A program made the translations under genes and the position numbers. This document shows, piece after piece, positions 25,803 through 34,873 of a stretch of 64,000 nt of DNA (position 1 is the stretch's first letter; each line of letters starts with the position of its first letter). Source of the DNA: DATKJS01 sp050015275 (lineage in GTDB: Bacteria; Acidobacteriota; Aminicenantia; Aminicenantales; Saccharicenantaceae); the NCBI GenBank assembly GCA_050015275.1, contig JBEKBS010000002.1:96211-160210 (forward strand), read 5' to 3'. The notes below the pieces were generated by a model, which had not been told where the DNA came from, ran no database searches, and worked only from the letters and a program-made list of their open reading frames with translations.

Positions 25803-26570
25803 ATGAAAAACAGGCTGTTCCTGAAAATATCGGCCATGGTCTCATTCCTGGCCCTAATCACCCTGTGCGGGAGCACGTTCCTCGCCGCCGGACAGGACAA
25901 GAACTCCGACGCCGCCGTCCAGGGGCGGATCGAAGGGAAGCTCAAGCAGCATGGCCTGCTCGTCGGCAACGACATCCAGGTGTCCGTCGGGGACAGGGCC
26001 GTCACCCTGAGCGGGACGGTCCGGACCCTGGCCCAGAAGGATCAGGCTGGCCGGGACGCCCTTTCCGCGGCCAAAGGATACAAGATCGTGAACAGCATCG
26101 CCCTGGCCGACGCGGGCCGTTCTCCCGAGCAGATCGGCGAGGCGGTCATGTCGGGGATCGAAAAGAGCAGCTCGTACGTCATCTTCGATCTTGTCGGCGT
26201 TTCGGTCTCCGTCGAGGGAGTGGCCACGCTCCAGGGCTGGGTTTACTATCCCTGGCACGCCGCCGAATTCGTCAAGATCGCCTCGGCTCAACCGGGTGTC
26301 ACGAAGGTCGAGAACGAGATCAAGTCCATCCTGACGACGGACATCGACAGCTCGCTTCGTCTTCGCATCGCCCGCCTGATCTACGCCCGCCCGACCGCTC
26401 TGGGCTTCGCCCGGATGAACGGTCCCGTCCACATCATCGTCTTCAACACCGTTGTGACCCTGGGCGGGACGGTCGACAAGGAATCGGACATCGACGCCTA
26501 CGAGCAGCTCGTCCGCTCCAACCTGCCGTCGGTCAGCGTGGTCAACGCGCTCCAGGCGAAAAAGAGATAG
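25803..26570 (+). CDS. Exported BON-domain protein
   Basis: A 255-residue protein with a signal peptide (about 1-30) and three BON-like repeats of about 65-70 residues, each with the pattern of a short helix, then V.LSGTV or LQGWV or LGGTV. BON domains are found in periplasmic proteins such as OsmY that bind membranes or phospholipids. AAAGGAGG precedes the ATG, and TATAAT (25744-25749) lies upstream with a poor -35. Likely an envelope stress protein. The methyltransferase gene follows by 14 nt. Confidence 0.85.
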   Translation: MKNRLFLKISAMVSFLALITLCGSTFLAAGQDKNSDAAVQGRIEGKLKQHGLLVGNDIQVSVGDRAVTLSGTVRTLAQKDQAGRDALSAAKGYKIVNSIALADAGRSPEQIGEAVMSGIEKSSSYVIFDLVGVSVSVEGVATLQGWVYYPWHAAEFVKIASAQPGVTKVENEIKSILTTDIDSSLRLRIARLIYARPTALGFARMNGPVHIIVFNTVVTLGGTVDKESDIDAYEQLVRSNLPSVSVVNALQAKKR

Positions 26571-26584
26571 CGGGCCGGAGGACC

Positions 26585-27151
26585 ATGGCTTCCCCCAGAG
26601 CGAGCTATGTCAGGGAGTATATCGCCGACAAGAACGTCGGCGCGCTGCACCCGAGCTCCCGCTTCCTTGTCCGGCGGCTCATCCGCTGCCTGCGCCCCGG
26701 ATCCATCAGGACGATCGTCGAATTCGGCCCCGGCCCGGGGGTCGTGACGCGTCCCCTCCTCGACGCTCTCTCCCCGGAGGCCCGCTACATCGCCATCGAA
26801 AAGAACCCCGGCTTCCTGGCTGCCCTGAAGTCGTCGATCTCCGACCCCCGCCTGCGCGTGGTCGAGGGCGATGCGTGCTCGGTCCGGGAGATCCTCGCGT
26901 CGGAGGGGGTCGCGTCCGTAGACGCGGTCATCGCCAGCATCCCTTTTTCGTTCCTGAAGAAGGACCAACGCGCGAGGCTGGTCCGCGCCGTCGAGTCGCT
27001 GCTCGCCGCCGACGGCGACTTCGTGATCTTCCACCAGTTTAGCCCCATGATGCGCTCCCTGGCGAGGGAGAGCTTTCCCCGGGTCAGGGTCCTGTTCGAA
27101 CCGCGGAACATCATGCCCTGTTTCCTGCTCCACTGCCGGAAAATGCCCTGA
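26585..27151 (+). CDS. SAM-dependent methyltransferase, PmtA/KsgA-like
   Basis: A 188-residue class I methyltransferase: motif I VEFGPGPGVVTRPLL, acidic IAIEKN at the end of strand 2, VEGDA, and motif IV ASIPFSFL. The size and the N-terminal FLVRRLIR..I resemble phospholipid N-methyltransferases (PmtA) and the rRNA-adenine dimethylase superfamily. IPFSF instead of NLPY argues against KsgA. A lipid substrate is plausible given the BON-domain neighbour upstream, but not shown. GGAGGA precedes the ATG. Confidence 0.75.
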   Translation: MASPRASYVREYIADKNVGALHPSSRFLVRRLIRCLRPGSIRTIVEFGPGPGVVTRPLLDALSPEARYIAIEKNPGFLAALKSSISDPRLRVVEGDACSVREILASEGVASVDAVIASIPFSFLKKDQRARLVRAVESLLAADGDFVIFHQFSPMMRSLARESFPRVRVLFEPRNIMPCFLLHCRKMP

Positions 27152-27195
27152 CCTGTTTTCCTCTGGATGAATCATATTCAAGACAGGAGGCTTCG

Positions 27196-27672
27196 ATGAA
27201 GCATTTTCGGCTCGTGCTCATGATGATGAGCGCTATCTTCCTCGTCCTTGCTCTGACCGCGTCTCCCGTTCAGGCAGGCCAAAAGGCCCAAGCCGCGGTC
27301 GATCTCAAGATCCTCCCCCCGGCCGTCCTCAACGCCTTCAGAACGGCCTATCCCCACGCCGTGATCAGGGGGACAAGCAAGGAAACCGAAAAAGGCGTGA
27401 CGTATTACGAAGTCGAGAGTGTCGACGGAAAGATGAACCGCGACCTCCTTTACACGGCCGAAGGTAAGGCCGTCGAGATCGAGGAAACCATCCCGCCTGA
27501 AGACCTGCCCGCCGCCGTCCAGGAGGCACTCGCCGGGAAATTCCCCGGCTATAAGGTCCTCAAGGCCGAAGCGATGACAAAGGACGGTCAGAAACTGTTC
27601 GAACTGCGGATCCAGGTCAAGGACAAGAAGAAGAGCGTGACGATCGACCCCGACGGGAAGATCATCCAATAA
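27196..27672 (+). CDS. Exported PepSY-like protein
   Basis: A 158-residue protein with a signal peptide (cleavage near VQA, about residue 27). Two repeats match the PepSY-like/BLIP-type fold: LPPAVLNAFRTAYPHAVI...TYYEVES.., then LPAAVQEALAGKFPGYKV...KLFELRIQV. Such domains occur in small periplasmic proteins of unknown role. GACAGGAGG precedes the ATG. It is not obviously in an operon with its neighbours. Confidence 0.75.
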   Translation: MKHFRLVLMMMSAIFLVLALTASPVQAGQKAQAAVDLKILPPAVLNAFRTAYPHAVIRGTSKETEKGVTYYEVESVDGKMNRDLLYTAEGKAVEIEETIPPEDLPAAVQEALAGKFPGYKVLKAEAMTKDGQKLFELRIQVKDKKKSVTIDPDGKIIQ

Positions 27673-27792
27673 TCCCCTAGCGGCAGGGAAAACATGGATG
27701 GGCTGAATGGCCACGTTGAAAAATGCTCAGCCATGAAGGTCGTCAGCCCCTTTTTCGGGTTATGGCGCGAAACGGATCATGAGGAGTAAAAT

Positions 27793-28848
27793 ATGAAAAA
27801 AGGTCAACAAGACATGAAATTCTTGCGGGTCGGTCTGGTCGTAGTTTTGGCGGTAACCATCGCGGGCTTCGCGGCCGCGCAGGCGCAGAAGCCGGCCGGT
27901 TATCACCTGCTTAAGAAGCACATGCTCGGCGGCGAGGGCGGCTGGGATTACTTGGCCCTTGACGCCAAGGCGCGCCTGCTTTACGTGACGCACGGCAACG
28001 CGGTCGAGATCCTCAACGTCGACACCGGCGTCAAGGGTGAGGCGATCACCAATCTCCAGGGCGTTCACGGCGTGGCTTTCGCCCAGGATAAGGGCCGGGG
28101 ATACATCTCTAACGGACGGGGCAACAGCGTCTCCGTCTTCGATCTCAAAACGCACAAGGTTCTGGAGGAAGTCCCTTCCTCCGGGCAAAATCCCGACGCC
28201 ATCATCTACGACGCCTTCTCGGGCCGGGTCTTCACCTTCAACGGCCGGTCCGCGAACGCGACGGCCATCGACGCCGCCTCGGACAAAGTCGTCGGGACCG
28301 TCGACATCGGCGGGAAGCCCGAATTCGCCGCCACGGACGGCCGGGGCATGATCTTCGTCAACAGCGAGGACAAGAACGAGATCGTCGCTTTTGATGCCAG
28401 ATCTCTCCAGGTCAAGAAGAGATGGTCGATCGCGCCGGGCGACGGGCCGAGCGGCCTGGCCATCGACCCCAAGGGAAAGCGTCTGTTCAGCGTCTGCGAC
28501 AAGCTGATGGTCGTTTCGGATTACGAGAGCGGGAGAGTCGTGACGACGGTCCCGATCGGGAACGGCCCGGACGCGGTCCGCTTTGACCCCGGGACCGGCC
28601 TGGTCTTCTCCTCCAACGGCGACGGGACGCTGACCATCGTCAAGCAGGAATCGGCCGACAGCTACAGCGTTCTGGAAACCGTGGCCACGGCCCCGCGCGC
28701 CCGGACCATGGAGCTGGATCCCAGGACCCACCACGTTTTCCTGGTGACGGCGGAATTCGGCCCGGCCCCGGCTCCCACGAAAGAACAGCCGCGCCCCAGG
28801 CCGACCATTGTCCCCGGCTCGTTCGTAGTGCTCGAGTTCGGGAAATAA
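27793..28848 (+). CDS. Exported YncE-like seven-bladed beta-propeller
   Basis: A 351-residue protein with a signal peptide (about 1-33) and repeated blades of the type ..LLYVTHGN.VEILNVDT., ..GYISNGRGNSVSVFDLKT, ..VFTFNGRSANATAIDAAS and so on, as in YncE/surface-layer propellers. These proteins are periplasmic; substrates are mostly unknown. GAGGAG sits before the ATG; a second ATG (27814) is possible. A proline-rich insert lies near the C terminus. It is convergent with the RND gene. Confidence 0.82.
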   Translation: MKKGQQDMKFLRVGLVVVLAVTIAGFAAAQAQKPAGYHLLKKHMLGGEGGWDYLALDAKARLLYVTHGNAVEILNVDTGVKGEAITNLQGVHGVAFAQDKGRGYISNGRGNSVSVFDLKTHKVLEEVPSSGQNPDAIIYDAFSGRVFTFNGRSANATAIDAASDKVVGTVDIGGKPEFAATDGRGMIFVNSEDKNEIVAFDARSLQVKKRWSIAPGDGPSGLAIDPKGKRLFSVCDKLMVVSDYESGRVVTTVPIGNGPDAVRFDPGTGLVFSSNGDGTLTIVKQESADSYSVLETVATAPRARTMELDPRTHHVFLVTAEFGPAPAPTKEQPRPRPTIVPGSFVVLEFGK

Positions 28849-28912
28849 GTCGCGATCGCTCCTGAAGATCAAAAGACCGCTGACCCGGTCCAAGGGGTGA
28901 AAGCCGTCCAGG

Positions 28913-31900
28913 TCAGTCCGCCTTGCGCCGGCAGACCATGAGGTAGTAGATCGTCGGCGTCGCGATCAGGGAAAGAAGGACCGAGATGCAGAGGGCCCCG
29001 ATGACCGCGATGGCCAGGGGTTTCAGCATGTCGGCGCCCGAGCCGACTCCGTAGGCCAGGGGCAGCATCCCCAGGGCCGCGGCCATCGACGTCATCAGGA
29101 CGGGCCTCAGCCTCCGCCTCCCCGAGCGCACCAGCGCTTCGGCCAGGTCGAGCCCCTGGGCCCGGAGCTCCTTGACGAAGTCGAGCATCAGGATCCCGTT
29201 CTTGGCGACGATGCCGACCCCGATGATGGCGCCCAGCAGCGAGACGACGTTGAGCGATGTCCCCGTGACCCACAGGGCGAGGATCGTCCCGAACATCGCC
29301 ATCACTGCTCCTGAGACGATGGCCAGGGGCTCGAAGAACGAGCCGAATTCGAGGAGCAGGACGGTGAAGACGAGGAAGATGGCCATGGCCAGGACGATCA
29401 TCAGGTTGCGGAAGGATTCCTGCTGCTGCTGGTAAATGCCGCCATACTCGATGGACCCGGGAGGCAGGGTCCTGTCCTTTCCGAGCGTATCGCGGATCTC
29501 GGCCATGGCGCTGCCCAGGTCGCGGCCTTCGAGGCGGGCTTTGACGGCCACGTCCTGGCGGAAATCGTCGCGCCGGAGCTCGAGCTGGCCCGGCTCCTCG
29601 ACGACGTCCACGACCTGAGACAGCTTGATCAGGTTCCCGTCCGATGTCCGGAGCGGCAGATTCCGGAGCTTCTCGACCCGGCTGATGACCGAGGGCTCGG
29701 CCTTCACCCTGATCGCAATGACCCGGTCCCCTTCGAGGACGGTCGAGGCGGTCTGCCCGATCATGGCCGTGTTGACGGCCGCGGCGATGTCGTCGGCCGT
29801 CAGCCCGAACCGCTCGGCGTCGACGGTGCGGACCCGGAAGCTCACGGCCGGACCGCAGTACACGAGGCCGTTGAAGACGTCGACGACGCCCCTGATCTTG
29901 CCGAGCTGCTCGGCGATCTGCGGCGCCTTCTCCTTCAAATAGGCCGTGTCGATCGAGAAGAGCTTCACCTCGATCGGCTGGGGCGCATACATGAGGTCGC
30001 CGATGAGGTCGCCCAGGATCCCGGGGAATTCCCAGATGATGTCGGGCAACGCGGCGTTGAGCTTATGCCTCAGCTCGGAAAGAACCTCCTCGGTCGGCCG
30101 CTTGCGGTCGGGGCGCAATTTGAGAAGGAAATCGCCGTTGTTCGGCTCGGTGATGAACAGCCCCAGCTGGGCCCCGGTGCGGCGGGAGTAGCTCTCGAGC
30201 TCGGGCACGGAGCGGATGATGTCCTCCGCGTACTGAAGCTGGCGGTGGGTTTCGGCTAGGCTCGTCCCCGGCGGGGTGAGGTAGTCGATGACGAAACCGC
30301 CCTCGTCCATCGGCGGCAGGAACTCGCTCTCGAGCCCCTGGTAGAGGATGATGGCCAAGACCAGGACGGCCGCGCAGAAAGCGATGGTCAGCCATGGACG
30401 CTTGAGCGAGGCCCGTACCCCCGTTTGGTAAACCCCGACGACGCGCTGAAGGAGGGGACCGCCATGCTCCTCGCGGAGCCCTTCCGGCTCCTCTTTCCGG
30501 GAGCGGAGCAACCAGGCGGCGAGCGACGGGGTCAGGGTCACCGCCAGGACAAGGGACGTCAGCAGGGCGACCACCATGGTCAGGGCCAGGGCTCGGAAGA
30601 AAACGCCAGTGATCCCGCTCAGGAACGCGAGAGGAATGAACACGACGACGGGCGTCAGAGTCGAGCCGACGAGGGGCCGGAAGATCTCGCTGATGGCCTC
30701 GCGGATGGCGGTCACACGGTCCCGGCCGGACATCCGCTTGGTGTGGATCGCCTCGACGACGACGATCGCGTCGTCGATGACGAGGCCGATGGCGGCTGCG
30801 ATCCCTCCCAAGGTCATCAGGTTGAACGAGAGCCCAGCGGCCTTGATCGAGATGAGCGTGACGAGGACCGTGACCGGGATGACCAGGATGGCGACGAACG
30901 TCGTCCGCCAATTCTTCAGGAAAAAGTAGAGGATGAGGACGGACAGAACGAGGCCGAAGATGATGGCCTCCCAGACGCTCCGGACCGAGGCCCGGACGAG
31001 GAGAGACTGGTCGTAGAAGAACGCCAGCCTCAGGTCGGCCGGGAGCTCGCCCTTCAGGACCCTGAGGTCCTCCGTGAGCCGCTTGGCGATGTCCAGAGTG
31101 CTGCCGTCCGGCTGGCTGTAGATATTGATGAGAACGGCCTCGTGGCCGTCCGCGGTGACAATGTTGAAGACCGGCTCGGGGCCCCGCACGACCCGGGCGA
31201 AATCACGGACGAGGACCGGATGCTTGCCCGCGACTGTCACCGAAAAGTCCTCGATCTCTTTGATGGAGTGGACGCGGCCGTCGACCACGGCCAGGTAGAG
31301 CATCCTGTTTTCCTCGTGGAGGCCCGTCGAAGTCACCAGGTTGTTCTTGTTCAGCGCCTCCGTGACCTGGGTCAGGCTGAGGCCGGCCGCCTGCAGCCGG
31401 ACGGGGTCGACCACCACGTGGTATTCGGGGGTGCGGCCGCCCACCAACTCCGCCCGGGCGACCCCGGGGATCTGGAGGAACCGCGGCTTGAGCTCGTAAC
31501 GGGCGATCTCCCAGAGCTGGGTCAAGTCCCGTTTGGGACTCGTCAAGCTGATGCCGATGATGGGGAAGTTCGAGAAGGTCACCCGGTAGACCTTGGTTTC
31601 GGCGGTCGAGGGGAGGGAGGCCCGGATCTGGGACAGCCGGCCCAGGACGTAGAGCTCGGACTGGACCATGGAGACCTTCCAGTTGAAAAAGACGTTGACC
31701 TCGGCCGAGCCGCGGCCCGTGGCCGAGCGGATCGTGACCGCGCCGGGGATGTCCTTCATGACCTCTTCGATGGGCCGGGTGATGGTGGCCATCATCTCGT
31801 CGGACGGCATGACCCCGTTGTCCACCAGGATGACGACCCGCGGGAAGTTCGTCTGCGGGAAGACGGATGACGGCAGGGTCAGCGCCGCGTAGACGCCGGC

Positions 31901-31981
31901 CGAACATAAAGCCATGCTGACGAAGACGATCGGAAGGGCATGACGGGTGGCAAACCGGCCGAGGGCTGTATCTTTGCTCAT
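28913..31981 (-). CDS. RND efflux transporter, AcrB/MdtB-like inner-membrane pump
   Basis: A 1022-residue RND permease with 12 membrane helices and two large periplasmic loops. TM4 contains GLVIDDAIVVVEA, the paired aspartates of proton-driven HAE-type pumps, rather than the single-acid pattern of heavy-metal CusA pumps. Its N terminus (MSKDTALGRFATRHALPIVF) is typical. It is the last gene of a TolC-adaptor-pump operon, starting 5 nt after the adaptor stop. Drug, solvent or lipid-like substrates are likely, but not identifiable. Confidence 0.93.
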   Translation of the reverse strand: MSKDTALGRFATRHALPIVFVSMALCSAGVYAALTLPSSVFPQTNFPRVVILVDNGVMPSDEMMATITRPIEEVMKDIPGAVTIRSATGRGSAEVNVFFNWKVSMVQSELYVLGRLSQIRASLPSTAETKVYRVTFSNFPIIGISLTSPKRDLTQLWEIARYELKPRFLQIPGVARAELVGGRTPEYHVVVDPVRLQAAGLSLTQVTEALNKNNLVTSTGLHEENRMLYLAVVDGRVHSIKEIEDFSVTVAGKHPVLVRDFARVVRGPEPVFNIVTADGHEAVLINIYSQPDGSTLDIAKRLTEDLRVLKGELPADLRLAFFYDQSLLVRASVRSVWEAIIFGLVLSVLILYFFLKNWRTTFVAILVIPVTVLVTLISIKAAGLSFNLMTLGGIAAAIGLVIDDAIVVVEAIHTKRMSGRDRVTAIREAISEIFRPLVGSTLTPVVVFIPLAFLSGITGVFFRALALTMVVALLTSLVLAVTLTPSLAAWLLRSRKEEPEGLREEHGGPLLQRVVGVYQTGVRASLKRPWLTIAFCAAVLVLAIILYQGLESEFLPPMDEGGFVIDYLTPPGTSLAETHRQLQYAEDIIRSVPELESYSRRTGAQLGLFITEPNNGDFLLKLRPDRKRPTEEVLSELRHKLNAALPDIIWEFPGILGDLIGDLMYAPQPIEVKLFSIDTAYLKEKAPQIAEQLGKIRGVVDVFNGLVYCGPAVSFRVRTVDAERFGLTADDIAAAVNTAMIGQTASTVLEGDRVIAIRVKAEPSVISRVEKLRNLPLRTSDGNLIKLSQVVDVVEEPGQLELRRDDFRQDVAVKARLEGRDLGSAMAEIRDTLGKDRTLPPGSIEYGGIYQQQQESFRNLMIVLAMAIFLVFTVLLLEFGSFFEPLAIVSGAVMAMFGTILALWVTGTSLNVVSLLGAIIGVGIVAKNGILMLDFVKELRAQGLDLAEALVRSGRRRLRPVLMTSMAAALGMLPLAYGVGSGADMLKPLAIAVIGALCISVLLSLIATPTIYYLMVCRRKAD

Positions 31982-31986
31982 GGGCC

Positions 31987-33063
31987 CTATTTGTTCTCGA
32001 TGATATGGACCTTCGTTTCTTTCGTGATGTTGTAGGCGTCCGCCGTGACGATGACCTGGCCTTCCTTGAGCCCCTCGCCTTCGACCTCGGCCAGGCCTCC
32101 GTCATGAAGCCCAGCCTTGACCGGCTTCGGGACGGCCTTGCCGCCTTCGACCATGATCAGGACCGATGAGCCGTCCGGCCCGGCGACAATGCTCTCTTCA
32201 GGGACGGCCAGGACGTCGCGCCTCTCTTCCGAGACGATCCGGATGCTCAAAAATTGGCCGGGCTGGAATCCCGCGCCCGGAGGGATGGACGCCCGGACCA
32301 GCACCGTGTCGGTCTTGGGGTCGATGTCCCTGCCGACGACGGTCAGCTTCCCGTCGGCCGCGCTCCCGGTGCCGAGATCGACTGTCTGGCCCGCCTTGAG
32401 CAGGCCGGCTTCGCGGCTGGGGACCTGGGCGATTACGACGAGACGCCCGAGGGCGATGACCTCGGCCAGGACCGCGTTCGTCTCAACCGATTGGCCGAGC
32501 CGGGCGTTGATCCTGACCACCGTCCCGGCCAGAGGCGCCTTGATCACGAGGAGGGACAATTCCGTCTCGGCCGCGGCCAGCTCGCTGCGAGCGGTGTTGA
32601 GCTGAAGTTCGGCCTCCTGAAAAGCTTTCTGGGACGTCCCGTCGGCCGCGAGAAGTTTTTTCTGGCGTTCATAGGTCCTGGCGGCGGACTCCACGTCCTT
32701 CCGGGCCTTAGCCGCAGCGACCTCCGCCAGCCGCGTATCAAGCCGGAAAAGGACGGCGCCGCGCTCGACGGGGCGGCCTTCCGTGCACCGGATCTCGGTC
32801 AGGATGCCGCTCACGGGGGCCGAGACGAAGGCCCCGGCCGCGGGCTTCCCATCACCGGGAGGCTCCGGCTCCACGGTCCCGTAGGCCGTGACGTAGCGGT
32901 GGAGCGTCGCCCGGACGATCTTCCCCACATGGACGGCGACGTCCGTGACGACGCCTTCTTCCTCGGCCACGGCTTTATGCCCGAGCCCCTTGATCAGGAG
33001 GAGGGCGGCCGCGGCCGCGACCACGAGAATGATCAACCCGGTGAGGACCTGGCGTTTAGTCAT
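31987..33063 (-). CDS. RND periplasmic adaptor (membrane fusion protein)
   Basis: A 358-residue protein with an N-terminal membrane anchor (about 7-24), split lipoyl half-motifs (VSAPVSGILTEIRCTEGRPV and IKAPLAGTVVRINARLGQSV) around an alpha-hairpin (about 115-170), then beta-barrel and membrane-proximal domains. This is the HlyD/AcrA family and links the RND pump to TolC. It overlaps the end of the TolC gene by 8 nt. Confidence 0.92.
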   Translation of the reverse strand: MTKRQVLTGLIILVVAAAAALLLIKGLGHKAVAEEEGVVTDVAVHVGKIVRATLHRYVTAYGTVEPEPPGDGKPAAGAFVSAPVSGILTEIRCTEGRPVERGAVLFRLDTRLAEVAAAKARKDVESAARTYERQKKLLAADGTSQKAFQEAELQLNTARSELAAAETELSLLVIKAPLAGTVVRINARLGQSVETNAVLAEVIALGRLVVIAQVPSREAGLLKAGQTVDLGTGSAADGKLTVVGRDIDPKTDTVLVRASIPPGAGFQPGQFLSIRIVSEERRDVLAVPEESIVAGPDGSSVLIMVEGGKAVPKPVKAGLHDGGLAEVEGEGLKEGQVIVTADAYNITKETKVHIIENK

Positions 33064-34489
33064 CCTTGCGCTCCTTCACGGGCCCGGATCCCCCCTCGGG
33101 CTTCAGATAGATCCAATCCTGGACGTCGAGAGGGCTCTGGGCCGCGTTCTCCAGCCGGCCGACAGCTTCCTGGGCCTGAACCACGGCCTCCAGCCGGGCC
33201 TGCGCGCCCGCGTTGAGCTCGAGCTCAATGCCCAGGAGCTCGAGCTTCGAGATCTCCCCGAGCTCGTGCCTGGCCCTGGCCACCCGTTCCTGCCCGGCCA
33301 GGTTGGCCAGAAGATCGTTGGCCGCCTTGGATTTCAGGAGGGCCGAACGACAATCCTCGACGGCGGCATCGAGCTCGCTGATGACCTGGGACTGGATGGC
33401 CAGGAAGCGCGCGGCGCTCTCCGCGCGCTTCGCTTCGGCCTCCGCGATGGGACCGCGGTTGCGGTTGAGGATGGGGAGTTCGAGGGCCAGGCCGAGGGTC
33501 CATTTGCTGTCCGTCTGGTCGAGCTGGTAGTTCGGGCCGAGGCGGATATCGGGATATTGCTTGGCGATCTCGAGCCGGAGGGCGGACTCGCTGGCCGCGT
33601 ATTCGGAGAGGAAGGCCAGGATGTCCGATCGGTTGAGGACGGCATGGAGACGGACCTCTCCCGCGGGGATGTCGGGCTCGGGGCGGCGGAAGCCATCAAA
33701 GGAGAGGTTGACGCCGTCGAGCGCCCGGCGCGGCAGGCCGAGGGCCGCGGCCAGGCGGGCCAGGGCGTCTTCTTTGACCCGGTCGGCCTCGATCGCGGCC
33801 AGCCGGCCGTTGTCGAGAGCCACGCGGGCCTGGGTGAGGTCGTACGTCGAGACCTCGCCGGCTTCCTTTTGGGCCTCGATGATCCGGACGGTCTCCGCCT
33901 GGAGCCTCTCCTGGTCTCGAAGGAGGGAGGCCTTCTCGCCGGCGGCGTAAACATCGAGCAGGGCGCCCCGCAGGCGGCTGCGCACTTCCCAGGCCGCGGA
34001 CAGGATATTCCAGCGGGCCGCTTCGGAAAGATGCCGGGCTTCGTCGACCCGGAAACCCCGCTTGCCGGCTGTCTCGATCGGGATCTCGAGATTGATCTCG
34101 GGGATCCAGGGCGTGATCTCGCTCCTCGGCGTCGTGGAGTTGTAGCCCATCAGCGGATTCAGGGTCGGATTGGGCCGCTCGCCGGCGGTGATCCGGCCGG
34201 CCCGGGCGACCCCCCACTCCGCGCGGGCGATGTCCATGTCGGGGTGATAGTAGAGCGCCGCGAGCGTCAAGGCCTTGAGGTCCCAGGCGGCAGGTGGCCA
34301 GTCCTTGATGTCCTGGTTCTGGAGAAGAAAATCCTTGAGCTCCGGAGCGTCGAGCCTTCTCGCTTCGAAGTCCTCCACGGCCTTGGCCGGCACGACCGGC
34401 TCGGGGTGATAGCGGACGCAGGAGGCCGCCATGGCCAGGCCCGCGGCCAGCCCGACGATCTTGATCAACGAACTCGCCTTCACGAACAT
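33056..34489 (-). CDS. TolC-family outer-membrane efflux lipoprotein
   Basis: A 477-residue protein; the first gene of the RND operon. The start at 34489 follows GAAGGGAAGG. The leader ends MAASC, a plausible lipobox (C at about residue 24), so the mature protein should be lipid-anchored. Two repeats of helical hairpins with TolC-family features follow (LTLAALYYHPDMDIARAEWG, LNRNRGPIAEAEAKR). It forms the outer-membrane exit duct for the adaptor and RND pump. Confidence 0.9.
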   Translation of the reverse strand: MFVKASSLIKIVGLAAGLAMAASCVRYHPEPVVPAKAVEDFEARRLDAPELKDFLLQNQDIKDWPPAAWDLKALTLAALYYHPDMDIARAEWGVARAGRITAGERPNPTLNPLMGYNSTTPRSEITPWIPEINLEIPIETAGKRGFRVDEARHLSEAARWNILSAAWEVRSRLRGALLDVYAAGEKASLLRDQERLQAETVRIIEAQKEAGEVSTYDLTQARVALDNGRLAAIEADRVKEDALARLAAALGLPRRALDGVNLSFDGFRRPEPDIPAGEVRLHAVLNRSDILAFLSEYAASESALRLEIAKQYPDIRLGPNYQLDQTDSKWTLGLALELPILNRNRGPIAEAEAKRAESAARFLAIQSQVISELDAAVEDCRSALLKSKAANDLLANLAGQERVARARHELGEISKLELLGIELELNAGAQARLEAVVQAQEAVGRLENAAQSPLDVQDWIYLKPEGGSGPVKERKDD

Positions 34490-34549
34490 GCCTTCCCTTC
34501 CCGGAGCTCCGGACCGTCTGCGGACCGGAGGCATGGTCCTCAACGAATT

Positions 34550-34577
34550 ATTATCTCCAAAGCGGGCATCTTTTCAA
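34550..34577 (-). promoter_or_regulatory. Sigma70 promoter for the RND efflux operon
   Basis: On the minus strand, TTGAAA (34572-34577), a 16-bp spacer and GATAAT (34550-34555), about 60 nt before the tolC-like start. Confidence 0.6.
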
Positions 34578-34681
34578 CTGAACAGATCTTCAGGCCGGCG
34601 TCAGCCGATCTCCCGCTTATGGAAAGCCAGCTTGGTGAACTCCGCGCCGAACCGCATATCTTGAGCGCCGTCACGCCGCGA

Positions 34682-34715
34682 TTTCCACAGCTTCTGTGCA
34701 TAACCTTGTTGAAAA
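34682..34715. other. Cluster of DnaA-box-like 9-mers
   Basis: TTATGCACA (minus strand, 34695-34703) matches TTATNCACA. TTTCCACA (34682-34689) and TTTTCAACA (minus, 34707-34715) are near-matches; the first two face each other around a CACAG-CTT-CTGTG dyad. It lies in the 384-nt gap 34490-34873, which otherwise holds only the efflux promoter. No dnaA or dnaN is near, so an origin is not claimed. Confidence 0.3.
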
Positions 34716-34873
34716 GTCGCCTTCCCGTGGCGTTAATTCGCTGATTCAATTGTGCTCCTGGCGGATTGCCCAAGACTTGGGCGTTTTTAGGGAGAAAGAT
34801 CCTCGTCCCGACCCGACCGGCCGGACTCAAAAGCGACTTCCCGCCGGCGTTGAGCGTTGGGGGCCCGGAGGCG

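Noticed and set aside
28849..28912. Bidirectional terminator between the propeller and RND genes
   Set aside because: I looked for a stem with flanking T/A runs and found none.
31668..31892. Small plus-strand frames inside the RND pump gene
   Set aside because: They are shadows of the 1022-residue RND protein.
34682..34715. Chromosomal origin of replication
   Set aside because: Only one strict box and two near-matches, no AT-rich unwinding region, and no dnaA, dnaN, rnpA or rpmH nearby.
34540..34830. A 96-codon minus-strand frame in the gap before the RND operon
   Set aside because: It overlaps the efflux promoter and DnaA-like boxes and has no recognisable domain.
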